This document shows, piece after piece, positions 18,890-30,765 of a DNA stretch of 64,000 nt; position 1 is the stretch's first letter; every line of letters starts with the position of its first letter. This stretch comes from Karalla daura (lineage: Eukaryota > Chordata > Actinopteri > Chaetodontiformes > Leiognathidae): contig CM055188.1 of the NCBI GenBank assembly GCA_029224185.1, forward strand, positions 28,833,414-28,897,413, read 5' to 3'. A program made the translations under genes and the position numbers. Under the pieces are notes generated by a model that had not been told where the DNA came from, ran no database searches, and worked only from the letters and a program-made list of their open reading frames with translations.

Positions 18890-19745
18890 TTACTAAGGTG
18901 TTAACAGAGCTGGTTGGTCATGATTTTCTCTAGGATTTCTGAGATGAAGATAAGATTGGAGATCGGCCCGTAGTTTGCTAGAGTTCCCGGATCGTGGGAA
19001 GGTTTCTTGAGGGGTTTTATTATGGCAACTTTAAACTTAAGAGAAACATAACTTGTTGTTAGGGACAGGTTGATGAGGTCAAGTAAAGAAGTGCAGATTT
19101 AAGGGAACACTTCCCTAAACAGCTAAGTGGGAATTAGGTCTATGAGGCAGGTCGGTGATTTAGAGGAGGAGATGGTAGTAGTCAGCTGAAGCAGGTCAAT
19201 GGGGTCAAATGAAGATTGTGACCTGTCTATATTCCCAGCTGTATGCGGAATAGGGGGTAGATTAATTGCAGTAGATGTGAGGTGGTTGTTAATTGCTTGT
19301 CTGATCTTTAAAATTTTGTTATTGAAGAAATTCATAAAGTCACAGCTGCTGAGATGTGTGGGAATACACTGCTCAGTGGAGTTATGACTCTGGGAAAGCC
19401 TGGTTACAGTGCTAAAAGAAACCTGGGGTTATGATTATTTTCCTCAATTAGAGAGGAGTAGTATCTCGCTCTGGCAGTACACAGAGCCAGCCTGTATGTT
19501 TTCTTTCCAGGTCTGAAAAATCTTGTTGTTTTTGGTTAAGCGCCATTTCCTCTCAAATTAACGTGCTAGGTGCTTTAGGTGGTGACTTTCTCGTGTATAC
19601 CAGGGGCCCAATCTCGTTCTAGATATAATCGTTTTTGTTCGGGGTGCAACAAAGTCAAGAGTTCCATGAACTAGCAAAGATATCAGCAAGGTGATCAATG
19701 AAGGAGGGACTTTGGCTTTCATAGCAGAGAGGCGATGTAGCACCG
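18890..19745 (-). mobile_element. LINE fragment spanning endonuclease end to RT start
   Basis: The minus strand reads, 5' to 3', LDFVAPRTKTIISRTRLGPW (about 19660-19600), then FNNKILKIRQAI and SSFDPIDLLQL, then SSSKSPTCLIDLIPT (19335-19140). After it comes FKVAIIKPLKKPSHDP, then LANYGPISNLIFISEILEKI (about 19040-18920). This is the normal order for the linker and N-terminal RT of an L2/CR1-like fish LINE. It is interrupted by frame changes and stops just upstream of array A. Confidence 0.8.
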
Positions 19746-20964
19746 AGAGACAGGGGAATAGCTTCCTTAGAGTTTGCTAAACAATGTTAGTCAAGTGTGT
19801 TGTGTATATACTGCTTTTCTTTTTCACATAGCCGCTAGAAAGATGTTAAAAGTGATTGAAGAGTGGCCAGATATCACAGGATTATAGGGAGAAAAGGTCC
19901 CTCAGAGAGAGTCTTCCTACCTGCAGCAACTTCCCGCCTCAGTGGATGAGCCTTCCTGGCTGCAGCTACCTCAAGCCCCTGTATCGCAGTCTTCTCAACA
20001 TCGAAAAACTTCCTATATGAAATTACTTCCAGTCTCAACACGATTGTCTTCCTCAAAGTCAGAGTCTTCCTCGCTGCAGCATCTTCCAGCTTCAGTGGAC
20101 GCACCGTCCTGGCTGCAACTACCTCAAACCCCTGCATCGTAGTCTTCACAATATCAAAAACCTCCTATGAAATCACTTCCTGTCTCAACACAACAGTTTT
20201 CCTAGCTACAGCAACTTCCAGCCTCAATAGACGCACCTTCCTGGCTGCAGCTACCTCAAGCCCCTGCATAGCAGTCTTCTCAATATCAAAAACTTCCTTT
20301 AAGACATCACTTCCAATCTCAACACGACTGTTTTCCTAGTTGCCTCAACTTCCAGCCTCAGTGGACGCACCTTCCTGGCTGCAGCTACCTCAAACCCTGC
20401 ATAGCAGTCTTCTCAATATCAAAAACTTCCTTTATGAAATCACTTCCAGTCTGAATATCAGTGTCTTCCTAGCTGCAGCAACTTCCAGCCTCAGTGGACG
20501 CACCTTCCTGGCTACATCTATCTCAGGTTTAAAAATCAGTGTCTTCCTAGCTGCAGCAACTTCCAGCCTCAGTGGACGCACCTTCCTGGCTACATCTATC
20601 TCAGGTTTAAAAATCAGTGTCTTCCTAGCTACAGCATCTTCCAGCCTCAAGGGATGCACCTTCCTGGCTGCAGCTACCTCAAGCCCCTGCATAGCAGTCT
20701 TCTCAACGTCGACAAACTTCCTATATGAAATTACTTCCAGTCTCAACACGACTGTCTTCAACAAAGTCAGAGTCTTCCTAGCTACGGCATCTTCCAGCCT
20801 CAATGGAAGCACCATGCCGGGCTGCATCTATCCCAGGGCCCTGCATCGCAGTCTTCTCAACATCAAGAACTTCCTATATGAACTCACTTCCAATCTCAAC
20901 ACGACTGTCCTCCCAGCTGCAGCAACTTCCAGCCTCAGTGGACGCACCTTCCTTGCTGCAGCTA

Positions 20965-21175
20965 CAGTGGTATGCAAAAGTTTGGGCACCCCTGATCATT
21001 TTTAGGATTTTCCTTTATAAATCATTGGTTGTTCGGATCAGCAATTTCAGTTAAATATATCATATAGCAGACAAACACAGTGATATTTGAGAAGTGAAAT
21101 GAAGTTTATAGGATTTGTAGAAAGTGTGCAACAATTACTTAAATAAAAGTCGACAGGTGCATAAATTTGGGCACC
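20965..21175 (+). repeat. Left terminal inverted repeat of the Tc1 element
   Basis: About 211 bp, beginning CAGTGGTATGCAAAAG. Its reverse complement at the right end begins CAGTGGTTTGCAAAAG. The two arms differ at only scattered positions, so the copy is probably young. Confidence 0.93.
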
Positions 21176-21353
21176 CTTGTTGTTTTATTGATTTGAGTAC
21201 CTTTAGCACTAATTATTGGAACACAAAGTTTGTTTGGTAAGCTCATTGACCCTTGACCTACATACACAGGTGAAGCCAATCATGAGAAAGGGTATTTCAG
21301 GTGGCCAGTAGCAAGTTGTTCTCCCTTTTGCATCTTCTCTGAGGAGTGGCAAC

Positions 21354-22376
21354 ATGGGAGCCTCAAAACAACTCTCAAATGACCTGAAAACAAAGATTGT
21401 CCAACATCATGGTTTAGGGGAAGGATACAAAAAGCTGGCTCAGAGATTTAAGCTGTCAGTTTCCACTGTGAGGAACATAGTGAGGAAATGGACGACCACA
21501 GGCACAGTCCTAGTTAAGGCCCGGAGTGGCAGGCCAAGAAAAATCTCTGATAAGCAGAGGCGAGGAATGGTGAGAACGGTCAAACTCAACCCACAGACCA
21601 GTTCCAAAGACCTACAACATGATCTTGCTGCAGATGGTGTCACTGTGCATCGTTCAACTATTCAGCGCACTTTGCACAAGGAGATGCTGTATGGGAGAGT
21701 AATGCGGCGGAAGCCTTTTCTACGCACATGCCACAAACAGAGTCGCTTGAGGTATGCTAAAGCACATTTGGACAAGCCAGCTTCCTTTTGGAATAAGGTG
21801 CTGTGGACTGATGAATGTAAAATTGAGTTATTTGGACATAACAAAGGGCGGTATGCATGGCGGAAGAAGAACACAGCATTCCAAGACAAACACTTGCTAC
21901 CCACAGTAAAATTTGGTGGTGGTTCCATCATGCTGTGGGGCTGTGTGGCCAGTGCAAGTACTGGCCATCTTGTAAAAGTTGAAGGTCGCATGGATTCCAG
22001 TCAGTATCAGCAGATTCTTGTCAACAATGTTCAAGAATCAGTGACAAAGTTGAAGTTGCGCCGGGGCTGGATACTTCAACAAGACAATGACCCCAAACAC
22101 TGCTCAAACTCTACAAAGGCATTCATGCAGAGGAACAACTACAATGTTCTGGAATGGCCATCTCAGTCCCCAGACCTGAACATTATTGAAAATCTGTGGT
22201 GTGATTTAAAGCGGGCTGTCCATGCTCGGAAACCATCAAACCTGACTGAACTGGAGATTTTTTGTAAAGAAGAATGGTCAAAAATACCTTCAACCAGACT
22301 CCAGACCCTCATTGGAAGCTATAGGAAGCGTTTAGAGGCTGTTATTTCTGCAAAAGGAGGATCTACGAAATATTGA
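21354..22376 (+). CDS. Tc1-like DDE transposase, apparently intact
   Basis: A 340-residue uninterrupted frame encodes a cut-and-paste transposase that binds its element's inverted repeats and inserts at TA. Residues about 1-50 form a first helix-turn-helix (KKLAQRFKLSVSTVRNIVRK). A GRPRK motif sits at 59-63, and a second DNA-binding region follows to about 120. The catalytic core has D153 (WTDEC), a glycine-rich box GGGSIMLWGC (188-197), D244 (QQDNDPKH) and E279 (SPDLNIIENLW). These positions and the 340-aa length are the same as I know for Sleeping Beauty. The ATG at 21354 sits just inside the left repeat and no frameshift or stop is visible. Activity cannot be judged from sequence alone. 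Confidence 0.96.
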   Translation: MGASKQLSNDLKTKIVQHHGLGEGYKKLAQRFKLSVSTVRNIVRKWTTTGTVLVKARSGRPRKISDKQRRGMVRTVKLNPQTSSKDLQHDLAADGVTVHRSTIQRTLHKEMLYGRVMRRKPFLRTCHKQSRLRYAKAHLDKPASFWNKVLWTDECKIELFGHNKGRYAWRKKNTAFQDKHLLPTVKFGGGSIMLWGCVASASTGHLVKVEGRMDSSQYQQILVNNVQESVTKLKLRRGWILQQDNDPKHCSNSTKAFMQRNNYNVLEWPSQSPDLNIIENLWCDLKRAVHARKPSNLTELEIFCKEEWSKIPSTRLQTLIGSYRKRLEAVISAKGGSTKY

Positions 22377-22393
22377 TGTCATTTTTCTGTTGT

Positions 22394-22604
22394 GGTGCCC
22401 AAATTTATGCACCTGCCTACTGTTGCTTAAGTAATTATTGCACACTTTCTGTTAATCCGATAAACTTCATTTCACTTCTCAAATATCACTGTGTTTGTCT
22501 GTTATATGATATATTTAACTGAAATTGCTGATCCGAACAACCAATGATATATAGAGGAAATTCCTGAAAATGATCAGGGGTGCCCAAACTTTTGCAAACC
22601 ACTG
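22394..22604 (-). repeat. Right terminal inverted repeat of the Tc1 element
   Basis: Mirror of the left arm, with the inner GGTGCCCAAATTTATGC at 22394 onward and the outer end GCAAACCACTG at 22594-22604. Confidence 0.93.
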
Positions 22605-25440
22605 TATCTCAGGTTTAAAAATCAGTGTCTTCCTAGCTACAGCAACTTCCAGCCTCAATAGACGCACCTTCCAGGCTGCAGCTACCTCAAACCCCTGCAT
22701 AGCAGGCTTCTCAATATCAAAAACTTCCTTTAAGAAATCACTTCCAGTCTCAACATGACTGTCTTCCACAAAGTCAGAGTCTTCCTAGCTACGGCATCTT
22801 CCAGCCTCAATAGATGCACCTTCCTGGCTGCAGCTACCTCAAGCTTCTGCATCACATTCTTCTCAATATCAAAAACTTCCTTTGTGAAATTACTTCCATT
22901 CTCAACACGACTGTCTTACTAGTTGCAGCAACTTCCAGCCTCAGTGGACGCACCTTCCTGGCTGCATCTATCCCAGGGCACTGCATCGCAGTCTTCTCAA
23001 CATCAAGAACTTCCTATATGAACTCACTTCCAGTCTCAACACAACTTCCTAGCTGCAGCAACTTCCAGCCTCAATGGACGCATCTTCCTGGCTGCAGCTA
23101 CCTCAAACCCATGCATAGCAGTCTTCTCAATATCAAAAACTTCCTTTAAGAAATCACTTTCAGTATCAACACAACTGTCTTCCACAAAGTCAGAGTCTTC
23201 CTCGCTGCAGCATCTTCCAGCCTCAGTGGTCGCACCTTCCTGGCTGCAGCTATCTCAGGTTTTAAAATCAGTGTCTTCCTAGCTGCAGCAACTTCCAGCC
23301 TCAGTGGTCGCACCTTCCTTGCTGCAGCTACCTCAAACCCCTGCATCGGACTCTTCTCAACATCAAAAACTTCCGCCATAAAATCACTTCCAGTCTCAAC
23401 ACAACTGTCTTCCGTGAAGTGAGAGTCTTCCGAGCTACAACATCTTCCAGCTTCAATAGATGCACCTTCTTGGCTGCAGCTGCCTCAAGGCCCTGCATCG
23501 CAGTCTTCTCAACATAAAAATTTCCTATATGAAATCACTTCCAGTCGTAGCACGAATGTCTTTCACAAAGTCAGAGTCTTTCTCTCTGCTGCCACTTCCA
23601 GCCTCAGTGGACGCACCTTCCTGGCTGCAGCTACCTCAAGCCCTGGCTTCACAGTCTTCTCAACATCAAGAACTTCCTTTATGAACTCACTTCAGGTCTC
23701 AAAACGACTGTCTTCCAAGCTGCAGCAACTTCCAGCCTCAGTGGACTCACCTTCCTGGCTGCAGCTACCTCAAGCCCTGGCTTCACAGTCGTTCCAACGC
23801 CAAATACTTCCTTTTTGAAACTACCTCAAGTCTTAAAATCTGTGTCTTCCATCTTCCAATCTCGCCAGAGGCACTTCCTGGCTAATGCTACCTCAGGTCT
23901 CAAAATCAGTGTCTTCCTATTTGCATCATCCAGCTCCAGCCTCACCACATCCAACTTCAGACATACAACCCAACACCAACTCAAACCCATCACCAACTCA
24001 AAATCAACCCAAGTCATCCAAACTCCAACAACCTCCTGCCTGAAACTACCACAAGTTTTGACAGCACCAACTTCCTAGCTCCTGCAAATTCCAACTTCGC
24101 TAGACACACCTTCCTGTCTGCAGTTACTTAAAGCCCCATGCATCGTAGAATTCCCAACTCCAAGAACTTTCTGTAAGACACTACCTCAAGTCTCAACATC
24201 ACTGTCTTCATCACTGCAGCAACTTCCACCCTCACCAGATGGACCCTCACCAGACGCACAACTCAGCTCCAACAACCAAACTCAAGCAACCACCTTCCTG
24301 AAAACACCACAAGTTTTAACAGCAGCTTTGTAGCTCCTGCAAATTCCAGCCTTGTTTTAACATTACTCCCTAGCCACAGCAACTTCCAGCCTCACCTTCC
24401 AGCCTGCACCTTCCTGGCTGCAGCTAACTCAAGCCCCTGCATCGCAGTCTTCTCAACTCCAAACACTTACTGTTTGAAACTACCTCAAGTCTTCCTAGCC
24501 GCAGCCTCTTCCAGCCTCAGGGGATGCACCTTACTGGCTGCAGCTCTCTCAGGAACATCTATCGCCATGTTACAAATTGCAGTGATTTCCAGCCTTTCTG
24601 GATTCACCTTTCTGTGTTCAAACAAACTTAGCAAAACCTACCTCCAATAGCTTCCAACCTGAAATAACTCCAAATCTCAAAATGATTGTTTTCCTAGCTG
24701 CAGCAACGTCCAGGCCCAGCAGATGCACTTTATTGGCTGCAGTTATCTCAATTATCAACGTCACTGTCTTCCCAATGGCAGCAACTTCCATCCTCACCAG
24801 ACACAACTTCCTAGTTGCACCTACCTCAGGAACCTATGTTGCTCTCTTCCCAAATGGAGCACCTTCCAGCCTCACCATATGCACCTTCCTGCATTCAACT
24901 CAACTCCAGTTACAACCCAACCCCACACAACCCAACGCCAACAACTTCCTACTCTAAACTACCCCAAGTCTCAAAATGACTGTCAGGTGCACCTTCCTGC
25001 CTGCTGCTACCTCTGTTCTTAAAATCACTGTTTTCCTAGCTGTGGCAATTCCCTGCATCACAGTCCTCCCAATTCCAACAACTTCCTGCCTGGAACTGCC
25101 TCAAATCTCAACATAACTGTCTTCCAAGCGGCAGCAACTTCCAGCCACACCAGATGCATCTTCCTGACTTGAGCTACCTCAGGAAGTTATCCTGCAGTCT
25201 TTCTAACTCCAACAACCTCCTCCCTGAAACTACCTCAAGTTTCAACATCAGTGTCTTCATCGCTGCAGAAACTTTCAGCTGCAGCTACCTCAAGTTTCTT
25301 CATCACTGCCTTCCAAGCTGCAGTAACTTCCGGCCTGCCCAATGGTACCTTCCTGGCTGCAGCTACCTCAAGTCCTACCTCACTGCAGCTCGTTACTGCA
25401 GCTTCCCAGCTGATGTAACTTCTTTTCTCCTGGAAAACAT

Positions 25441-25553
25441 GTATGTGTGAGCTTTTTATTGTTCATGTTCTTTGTTAAGTAAACTTTTTCAAGCATTGTT
25501 TCTGCAGGGTTATAATATATTGTATCTCTAACCATTTCTCTTCTCTTCTTCAG
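25441..25553 (+). repeat. Intron-like spacer between array A repeat groups (first of three)
   Basis: The spacer begins GTATGTGTGAGC right after GAAAACAT and ends CTTCTCTTCTTCAG right before GAAGTCTTCTCC. The start resembles a splice donor; the end is a pyrimidine tract plus AG. Copies lie at 25691-25803 and 25941-26049; the third begins GCATGT. The repeat groups between (25554-25690 and 25804-25940) are each 137 bp. Related spacers occur in arrays B and C. Confidence 0.6.
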
Positions 25554-26239
25554 GAAGTCTTCTCCAGTGGCACCTTCCTGGCTGCAGCTACCTCAAGTCT
25601 CTTCATCGCTGCCTTCCCAACTACAGCAACTTCCGACCTCACTAGTGGCACCTTCACAGCTGCAGTAACTCCTTTTGTCCTGGAAAACATGTATGTGTGA
25701 GCTTTTATGTTTCACGTTCTTTGTTCAGTAAAAATTTTCAAGCATCTTTTCTGCAGGGTTATAGTATATTGTGTCTCTAACCATTTTCTCTTCTCTTATT
25801 CAGGAAGTCTTCTCCAGTGGCACCTTCCTGGCTGCAGCTACCTCAAGTCTCTTCATCACTGCCTTTCTAGCTGCAGTAACTTCTGGCCTGTCCAGTGGCA
25901 CCTTCCCAGCTGCAGTAACCTATTTTCTCATGGAAAACATGCATGTGTGAGCTTTTTATCTTTCACTTTCTTTGTTCAGTAAAATCTTTCAAGCATCTTT
26001 TCTTATCGTATATTCTATCTCTAAACATTCTGACTTCTCTTCTTTACGAAGTCTTCTCCAGTGGCATCTTCCTGGCTGCAGCTACCTCAAGTCTCTTTAT
26101 CACTACTTTCCCAACTACGGCAACTTCTGATCTCATCATTGGCACCTTCCCAGCTGCAGCTACATCAAGTCTCTCTATCAGTATCTTTCCAGCTGCAGGA
26201 GTTACTATTCTTTTCTGAATATATTGTAAAATTCATTAC

Positions 26240-26546
26240 AACGTTCATTTGTTCTTGTTTTGCTAGGCTATTCTTTCCGTGTACATCACTGTACAACACT
26301 GTGCATTGTTTTGGGGAATTTTATTAAGGCTGTCAGAAAGGGGGTGTTCAGGTACTGTAATTCATACAAGGGAGATACTGTTGGAAATTACAGAATCTGA
26401 CCATTCTCAAAACACCAGATATTTCAGAAAACACAACAACATTACAGAAAATACAACAACACCACAGATTGTGGAAAGGGTAATGCAGCCTGTCCCGCAG
26501 ACAGTGAGATTTTGATCTAGATCAAAAAATGTATCTATGCGCACCA

Positions 26547-26595
<49 letters not shown>

Positions 26596-26985
26596 GCTGA
26601 GCTATAAAGGAAGCGTCGTCAGTGTGGTAAGCAGATGTTTGACTGAGACAATGATCCAAACAAAAGAAAATCATCTGAACTCTAATTTTTATAACTACAA
26701 GCCATCCAACAATTAACTAAATTAAGTGTGTCAACCAGGAATTATACGAAGCTCCTTTAATAAAGGATGTAATGTATTCATAAATTGTTTATACATGTGT
26801 GGATATTTATATATATATTGCCTGATCATATATCATATCATATATTGTTTCTTCATTTTTCAACTTATTAAAATAGCTCAGTACTTAGCTGCATATTGTT
26901 TGTTTTCTGCTCTAATTCATATGTATTGTATATATGTTTATATAGGTAATTCTATGTACAGGCTGCCTTGTTCTTGTTCTAATCT
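26240..26985 (+). repeat. Unit 1 tail module (T)
   Basis: Tail blocks after arrays A, B and C share TTTTGGGGAAT, then ATTAAGGCTRTCAG and CATTCTCAAAACAC (A and B), then TAGCTCAGTAC, GCATATTGTTT and CAGGCTGCCTTGTTCTTG (A and B; C keeps TTGCCTTGTTCTTG). A (TA)n tract lies at 26551-26590. No coding frame is convincing; the spread of shared words shows that whole units, not just the 39-bp repeats, were duplicated. Confidence 0.7.
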
Positions 26986-26989
26986 CTGT

Positions 26990-27110
26990 GTTGGACTGTC
27001 AACCTGTCCAGGGTTTATCTTTCTGCTTTTTGTCCTATGTGACCTGGAGTTCACCAGCAGCACCAGCAGACACCTGTAACACCAGTAGGCAGAAGCAGAA
27101 TGAAAGGATT
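26990..27110 (-). repeat. Fragment of a widespread teleost interspersed repeat
   Basis: GACTGTCAACCTGTCCAGGG followed by a GACCTGGAGTTCACC-like stretch and AGGCAGAAGCAGAATGAA matches, in reverse, the end of the dispersed fish repeat whose other end is at 35800-36090. Confidence 0.55.
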
Positions 27111-27535
27111 TTATATATTTTGATGAAATTAACAATCACTGTAACAGGTTGAGATCCCAAGGCATTGGACAGTGTCCAAAGAAGCACAAATTTTCATTTG
27201 TTCTGGTGACAATTTCTGCAATTCTGTGATGGTGTGTTATTTTGCTTTTTGTTTGATGGTTTGTTTGTTTTCCTCGTTGCACTGATTGTTTTAATGGATC
27301 CTATCTGTTATGACTGCCAAGAAAAGTTATGTCTTATAGCACTGAGTTTTGTGGGATTATGCTTGCATGATCTATGAATGAAAGAAAGATCATGTACATG
27401 AGCCATTTTCACTCAAGATTTTAGAAATCTGTCAAAAGTGTTAACATGTTGCTCCTCCACTGTCACTTCAGTACAAAGATAATGATACTCAGGTTAGAGA
27501 TGGGGCTCATGATGCTACATATCATACAGTTGGAG

Positions 27536-27790
27536 ATTAATCAATCATTCTTTATTGATAAAGTGCATTTCATGCACAGGACAAACTCAATGTGCTTTGC
27601 AACGGTTACTGGGCAATGACAGATGCCCCCTGCCTTATATGCCTTCACATCGGCTGAGAAACGAGTCCCAAGAAAAAACCCTGAGAGGAAGAAACCTCAG
27701 ACAGAGGAGGGGATCCTCACCCAGGACCAGCAGGGGGGGCACAAACAGAACAGTTGCAATTTGCAGAATACAGATTACAGACACCTCACC
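27536..27790 (+). repeat. Dispersed repeat, also present inverted at 40800-41055
   Basis: The segment runs from AATCAATCATTCTTTATTGA through CAAACTCAATGTGCTTTGCA, CATCGGCTGAGAAAC and AGGAAGAAACCTCAGACAG to GGGGATCCTCACCCAGGACC. The same order, reverse-complemented, is at 40800-41055. This is a repeat type I know from many fish genomes, probably a SINE-like or non-autonomous element; I do not assign a name. From 27790 to 29030 I see no gene, only low-complexity ACAGTTTACAG-type words and unique sequence. Confidence 0.7.
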
Positions 27791-29039
27791 TCACACAGGA
27801 TGGGCAGGCGGGCACAGACAGAGTAGACAGACAAACAGAACAGTTTACAGTTTATAGGTTACAGGTTACATACCTACTGTAAGGACTGGCAGGCGGACAC
27901 AAACATAACAGTTTACAGACACAGACAGAACATTTAACAGTTCATACATGACAGATACCACATTTACCAGCAGCAGATGAAGACAGGACCAAGGGAAAGT
28001 CCTGAATCCTGCTTGGCCTTGGGTCTTGTCTTGGGCAAGATGCCTTGGGCACTTAACCTTTGGATGGATTTGATGTGACTGTGTGGATAAAACATGTCTT
28101 AAGCTTCCCACTACCTGACTTGGTCATTGTGCTGCTGTGGTACTCTGATTGTTTCACTCAGAAAGGGGCAAGAAAGAGACAGATAAACAAGCCGCATGGT
28201 ACTTCTGGGCACTAGTGGGAAGAAGGTAGCCTTATCTACCTGGGTGTGAGGAAGCTGATGCACATGGGAGCATGTCTGAGAGTTTCTATGGGAAAGCCAG
28301 ACTGACCAACTTGTAGGCATTGAGAGAGCAGATCGCTAACTGCCTTTACTGATGGGGCATCTGTTCGTATTGACATCATCATGCAGCACCAACATATTTT
28401 GTAAAGGAGAAGAAGTTGTGTGTTATTACATCATTAATATTGATAGGACGCTCTCTGTCCTATGACATGTCCTTTAACATTGTAACCAATTGTTATCTGT
28501 GGAATTATTTATTCCTCTACATATTATTTCTTCTATAACTTGTACTTTGCACATACAAGGGGGAAATAATAATGATCAATTTTGTCATACAGGGGGCGCC
28601 AGAGAGAGGGCATGTGTGCCGAGAGGGTAGCAACTGATCATATTAGGGCGTCTGCTTAGTTCAAGAGGTGATGAAGAACAATGGAGACCTGGAGTCTGTG
28701 CCCTGGAGGACACCTGGAGACGACCATCATAAATCAATCTACATAATGCTCCATTCCACACACTTCCAGGAGGAGGAGACCCCCTTAAGGATAAAAGATT
28801 TTGTCAACTACAGAGACTTTGTGACATACTGCATGCACTATTACTTTGCTCCTCTTGGCCAAGATTAAACTTACCAGGTGCGATTTCAGCCCTGAGTCCC
28901 TTAACTTCTTTCATGAAGGACAATTCCCTTAAAAGTTGCATCACATTTTTCTACAGTTTTCTACAGTGATGTATAATGATGTAGTCTTGAATTAAGACAA
29001 GACTTGCACATTTCATAAAGATACATGACGCCTCTATAG

Positions 29040-29760
29040 TCCTTTCCCACATAGTCTGGTAGTTCTCTGAATGTTGTGTTTTTACAGCTGAATATAGTCT
29101 CAAGTGTTGGCTACCCCTTTCAGTCATCCAAGCACTGCATTTGAGTCTCTGTGAGCAGTTGATGTCGCAGTCTGCACAGCTGTTGTCAGGGGCAACGCTG
29201 GCGCAGATGAGTCTGTGAAGTGCACACAGAGACCTTGAGCCACCGTCTCCTCTTTCTCCCCCAAAATGCAACATTAGGAATGGAAATTGTGAGGTAGACA
29301 CAAAAACATGTTTTCCTTAGGTTTTTATATGTTTTTCATCTTCCTGACCAGTATGTACTCCGTGACCATTCAGTGAGTTAATGAATACAACATCACAGAA
29401 ATAAAACAGATGTCCACAGTTGCTTTCGTATGAGGTATTCATTGCTGGGGGTGGTCAAACACTTAGAAACATATGCACAGACATATGTACCAATCTGACT
29501 GCCAATGCTTTAGATGGCCATACTCCAAGCTGGACCTCATCAATGAACTTTTCAGGCGTAAGGAAGCTCAGCTAGAGCTAGTGATAACTAAATAATAAGT
29601 TATGATGAGAAAACGGCAGTAAAATGTAGCTGTTTTTGGCCTCCGTAGTAGGCAGGTTCATTTATTCTTTCTTAATCATATTGCTCTCATTATTGCTAAC
29701 TGTGAGTGAAGTTTTATCAAAAGTACTGTTAAATTAAAACATACAGTTGCGCAGCATCAT
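29040..29760 (+). repeat. Upstream H-type module before P2 (H'1)
   Basis: Homologous to 37530-38420 and partly to 47630-47900. The X-box-like core GTTGTCAGGGGCAAC lies at 29182-29196, followed by GCTGGCGCAGATGAGTCTGT and GAGACCTTGAGCCACCGTC. On the minus strand a frame reads SQFPFLMLHFG, then SRSLCALHRLICASVAPDN, also open in the 37.6-kb copy. After the H core, AAGTTATGATGA, TTTTTGGCCT and GGCAGGTTCATTTATT correspond to 38216-38300. The module always precedes a P block. Confidence 0.6.
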
Positions 29761-29946
29761 TCCTTAATATATTGTTTTTGGTACCTAATCAACTTGCCGA
29801 TTGAGAACAAAAGTTGCCATTCCTGTGTATCTTTCAATACCGTGGGATACTTACTTGAGTCCATCCTACGTAAGGTATGCATCCCCACACATGCTTGTTT
29901 CCCTTGTTATTGCTTTCCAGATATTAATTTATATGAGGAAACTAGA

Positions 29947-30107
<161 letters not shown>

Positions 30108-30229
30108 AAAAAAGAAGTCGATTCTATGATGCACAACAGCAGGTCGATCCTTGCTTGCTCCACTCGTCCCCTAGAGAGTTTTTATATTGTTTTTATTATT
30201 TTATTGTCTGACCAACTCCTTTTGCTTCG

Positions 30230-30573
30230 GTTCATCCTCATTCTTTATTTATATATCCAAAACGATGTGCGCAATTTCTTCCACAACGTCAACTCTGAAC
30301 TTGGAGCGCACGAGAAAGCAGAGGCAGGACATGTGTGATTGGTCCAACCCTGAGTCCGTATGAACCCATTGGGAGGTGTCTGCTCTTCATAAGAGGCATG
30401 ATTGGTCCAACCCATTTTCACTCGAGAAAATGAACCAACCAACCGATCGTTGTTTTAAAGCGTCGGCCCAGTTTTAAGCGGAAAAAAAAACACAGGGGGC
30501 GTGTCGACCCACAGACCTCCATTAAAAAGCTGGACCAGCCTTCATCCCAGTCTGTCTTCGCGGAGGATTCAGG
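30230..30573 (+). promoter_or_regulatory. Unit 2 promoter-like block (P2)
   Basis: Three inverted CCAAT boxes (ATTGG at 30338-30342, 30368-30372 and 30401-30405; two in the context ATTGGTCCAACCC) precede CCGATCGTTGTTTTA, TCGGCCCAGTTTTAAG and GACCCACAGACCTCCAT. A TATA-like ATTAAAAAGC follows near 30522. About 45 bp later GGATTCAG|GTAAGGAGC (donor GT at 30573-30574) looks like the 3' end of a short first exon. P3 has the same elements in the same order, and P1 a shorter version. Distance and order fit a plus-strand RNA polymerase II promoter; this is inference. Confidence 0.5.
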
Positions 30574-30601
30574 TAAGGAGCATCTCAGCCTGACTATCCT
30601 A

Positions 30602-30765
30602 GGGTTGCCACCTGTAACAGACAGGAAACCGGGACATGTCACAGGTGTCTGGGTTACGCGTCATAGAGTAACATAGAGTAATATATATATATATATTTTT
30701 ACCTTTTTCCGGGACAGTCCGTGGAAATCCGCGACAAACAGGTAAAACCGGGACAGGTGGCAGCA
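30602..30765. mobile_element. MITE inserted just after the P2 donor
   Basis: The ends GGTTGCCACCTGT and ACAGGTGGCAGCA are inverted repeats flanked by CTA on both sides. Inside are AAACCGGGACA and TAAAACCGGGACA in inverted arrangement and a (TA)n stretch. P1 and P3 lack it, so it inserted after the units separated. Confidence 0.7.

Larger units (their letters stand above)
20963..22606 (+). mobile_element. Complete Tc1/mariner transposon of the IR/DR type
   Basis: The element proper is 20965-22604 (1640 bp), flanked by TA duplications at 20963-20964 and 22605-22606. Terminal inverted repeats are about 211 bp each (20965-21175 and 22394-22604). Within each arm, TTTGGGCACC occurs once near the outer end (AAAAGTTTGGGCACC) and once near the inner end (GCATAAATTTGGGCACC), the IR/DR layout known from Sleeping Beauty-like elements. 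The flanks (GCTGCAGC before, TCTCAGGTTT after) rejoin at TA into a normal array-A monomer like that at 23245-23262, so it landed in a pre-existing array. Confidence 0.96.
19908..26215 (+). repeat. Array A: diverged 39-bp tandem repeat block of unit 1
   Basis: The block is built from about 39-bp monomers that usually begin CTTCCTGGCTGCAGCTACC or CTTCCAGCCTCAGTGGACGC and contain a PstI-like CTGCAG core. One frame reads about 13-residue repeats (FLAAATSSLSGRT, FLAAATSSLYISV); other frames and the opposite strand (LEVAAARKTLIFK) are also open because 39 is a multiple of 3. Between 20 and 23.7 kb, monomers combine with shortened ones (about 17-18 nt) into a larger period. From 25310 to 26050 the unit is about 248 bp, with a monomer group followed by an AT-rich spacer. 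It is broken by a Tc1 element at 20965-22604. Frequent stops and frameshifts argue against one continuous protein. Confidence 0.9.

Noticed and set aside
20340..21005. 221-codon frame in array A as a protein gene
   Set aside because: It runs through 39-bp repeats, crosses into the Tc1 left arm at its end, and equivalent frames in other copies are broken.
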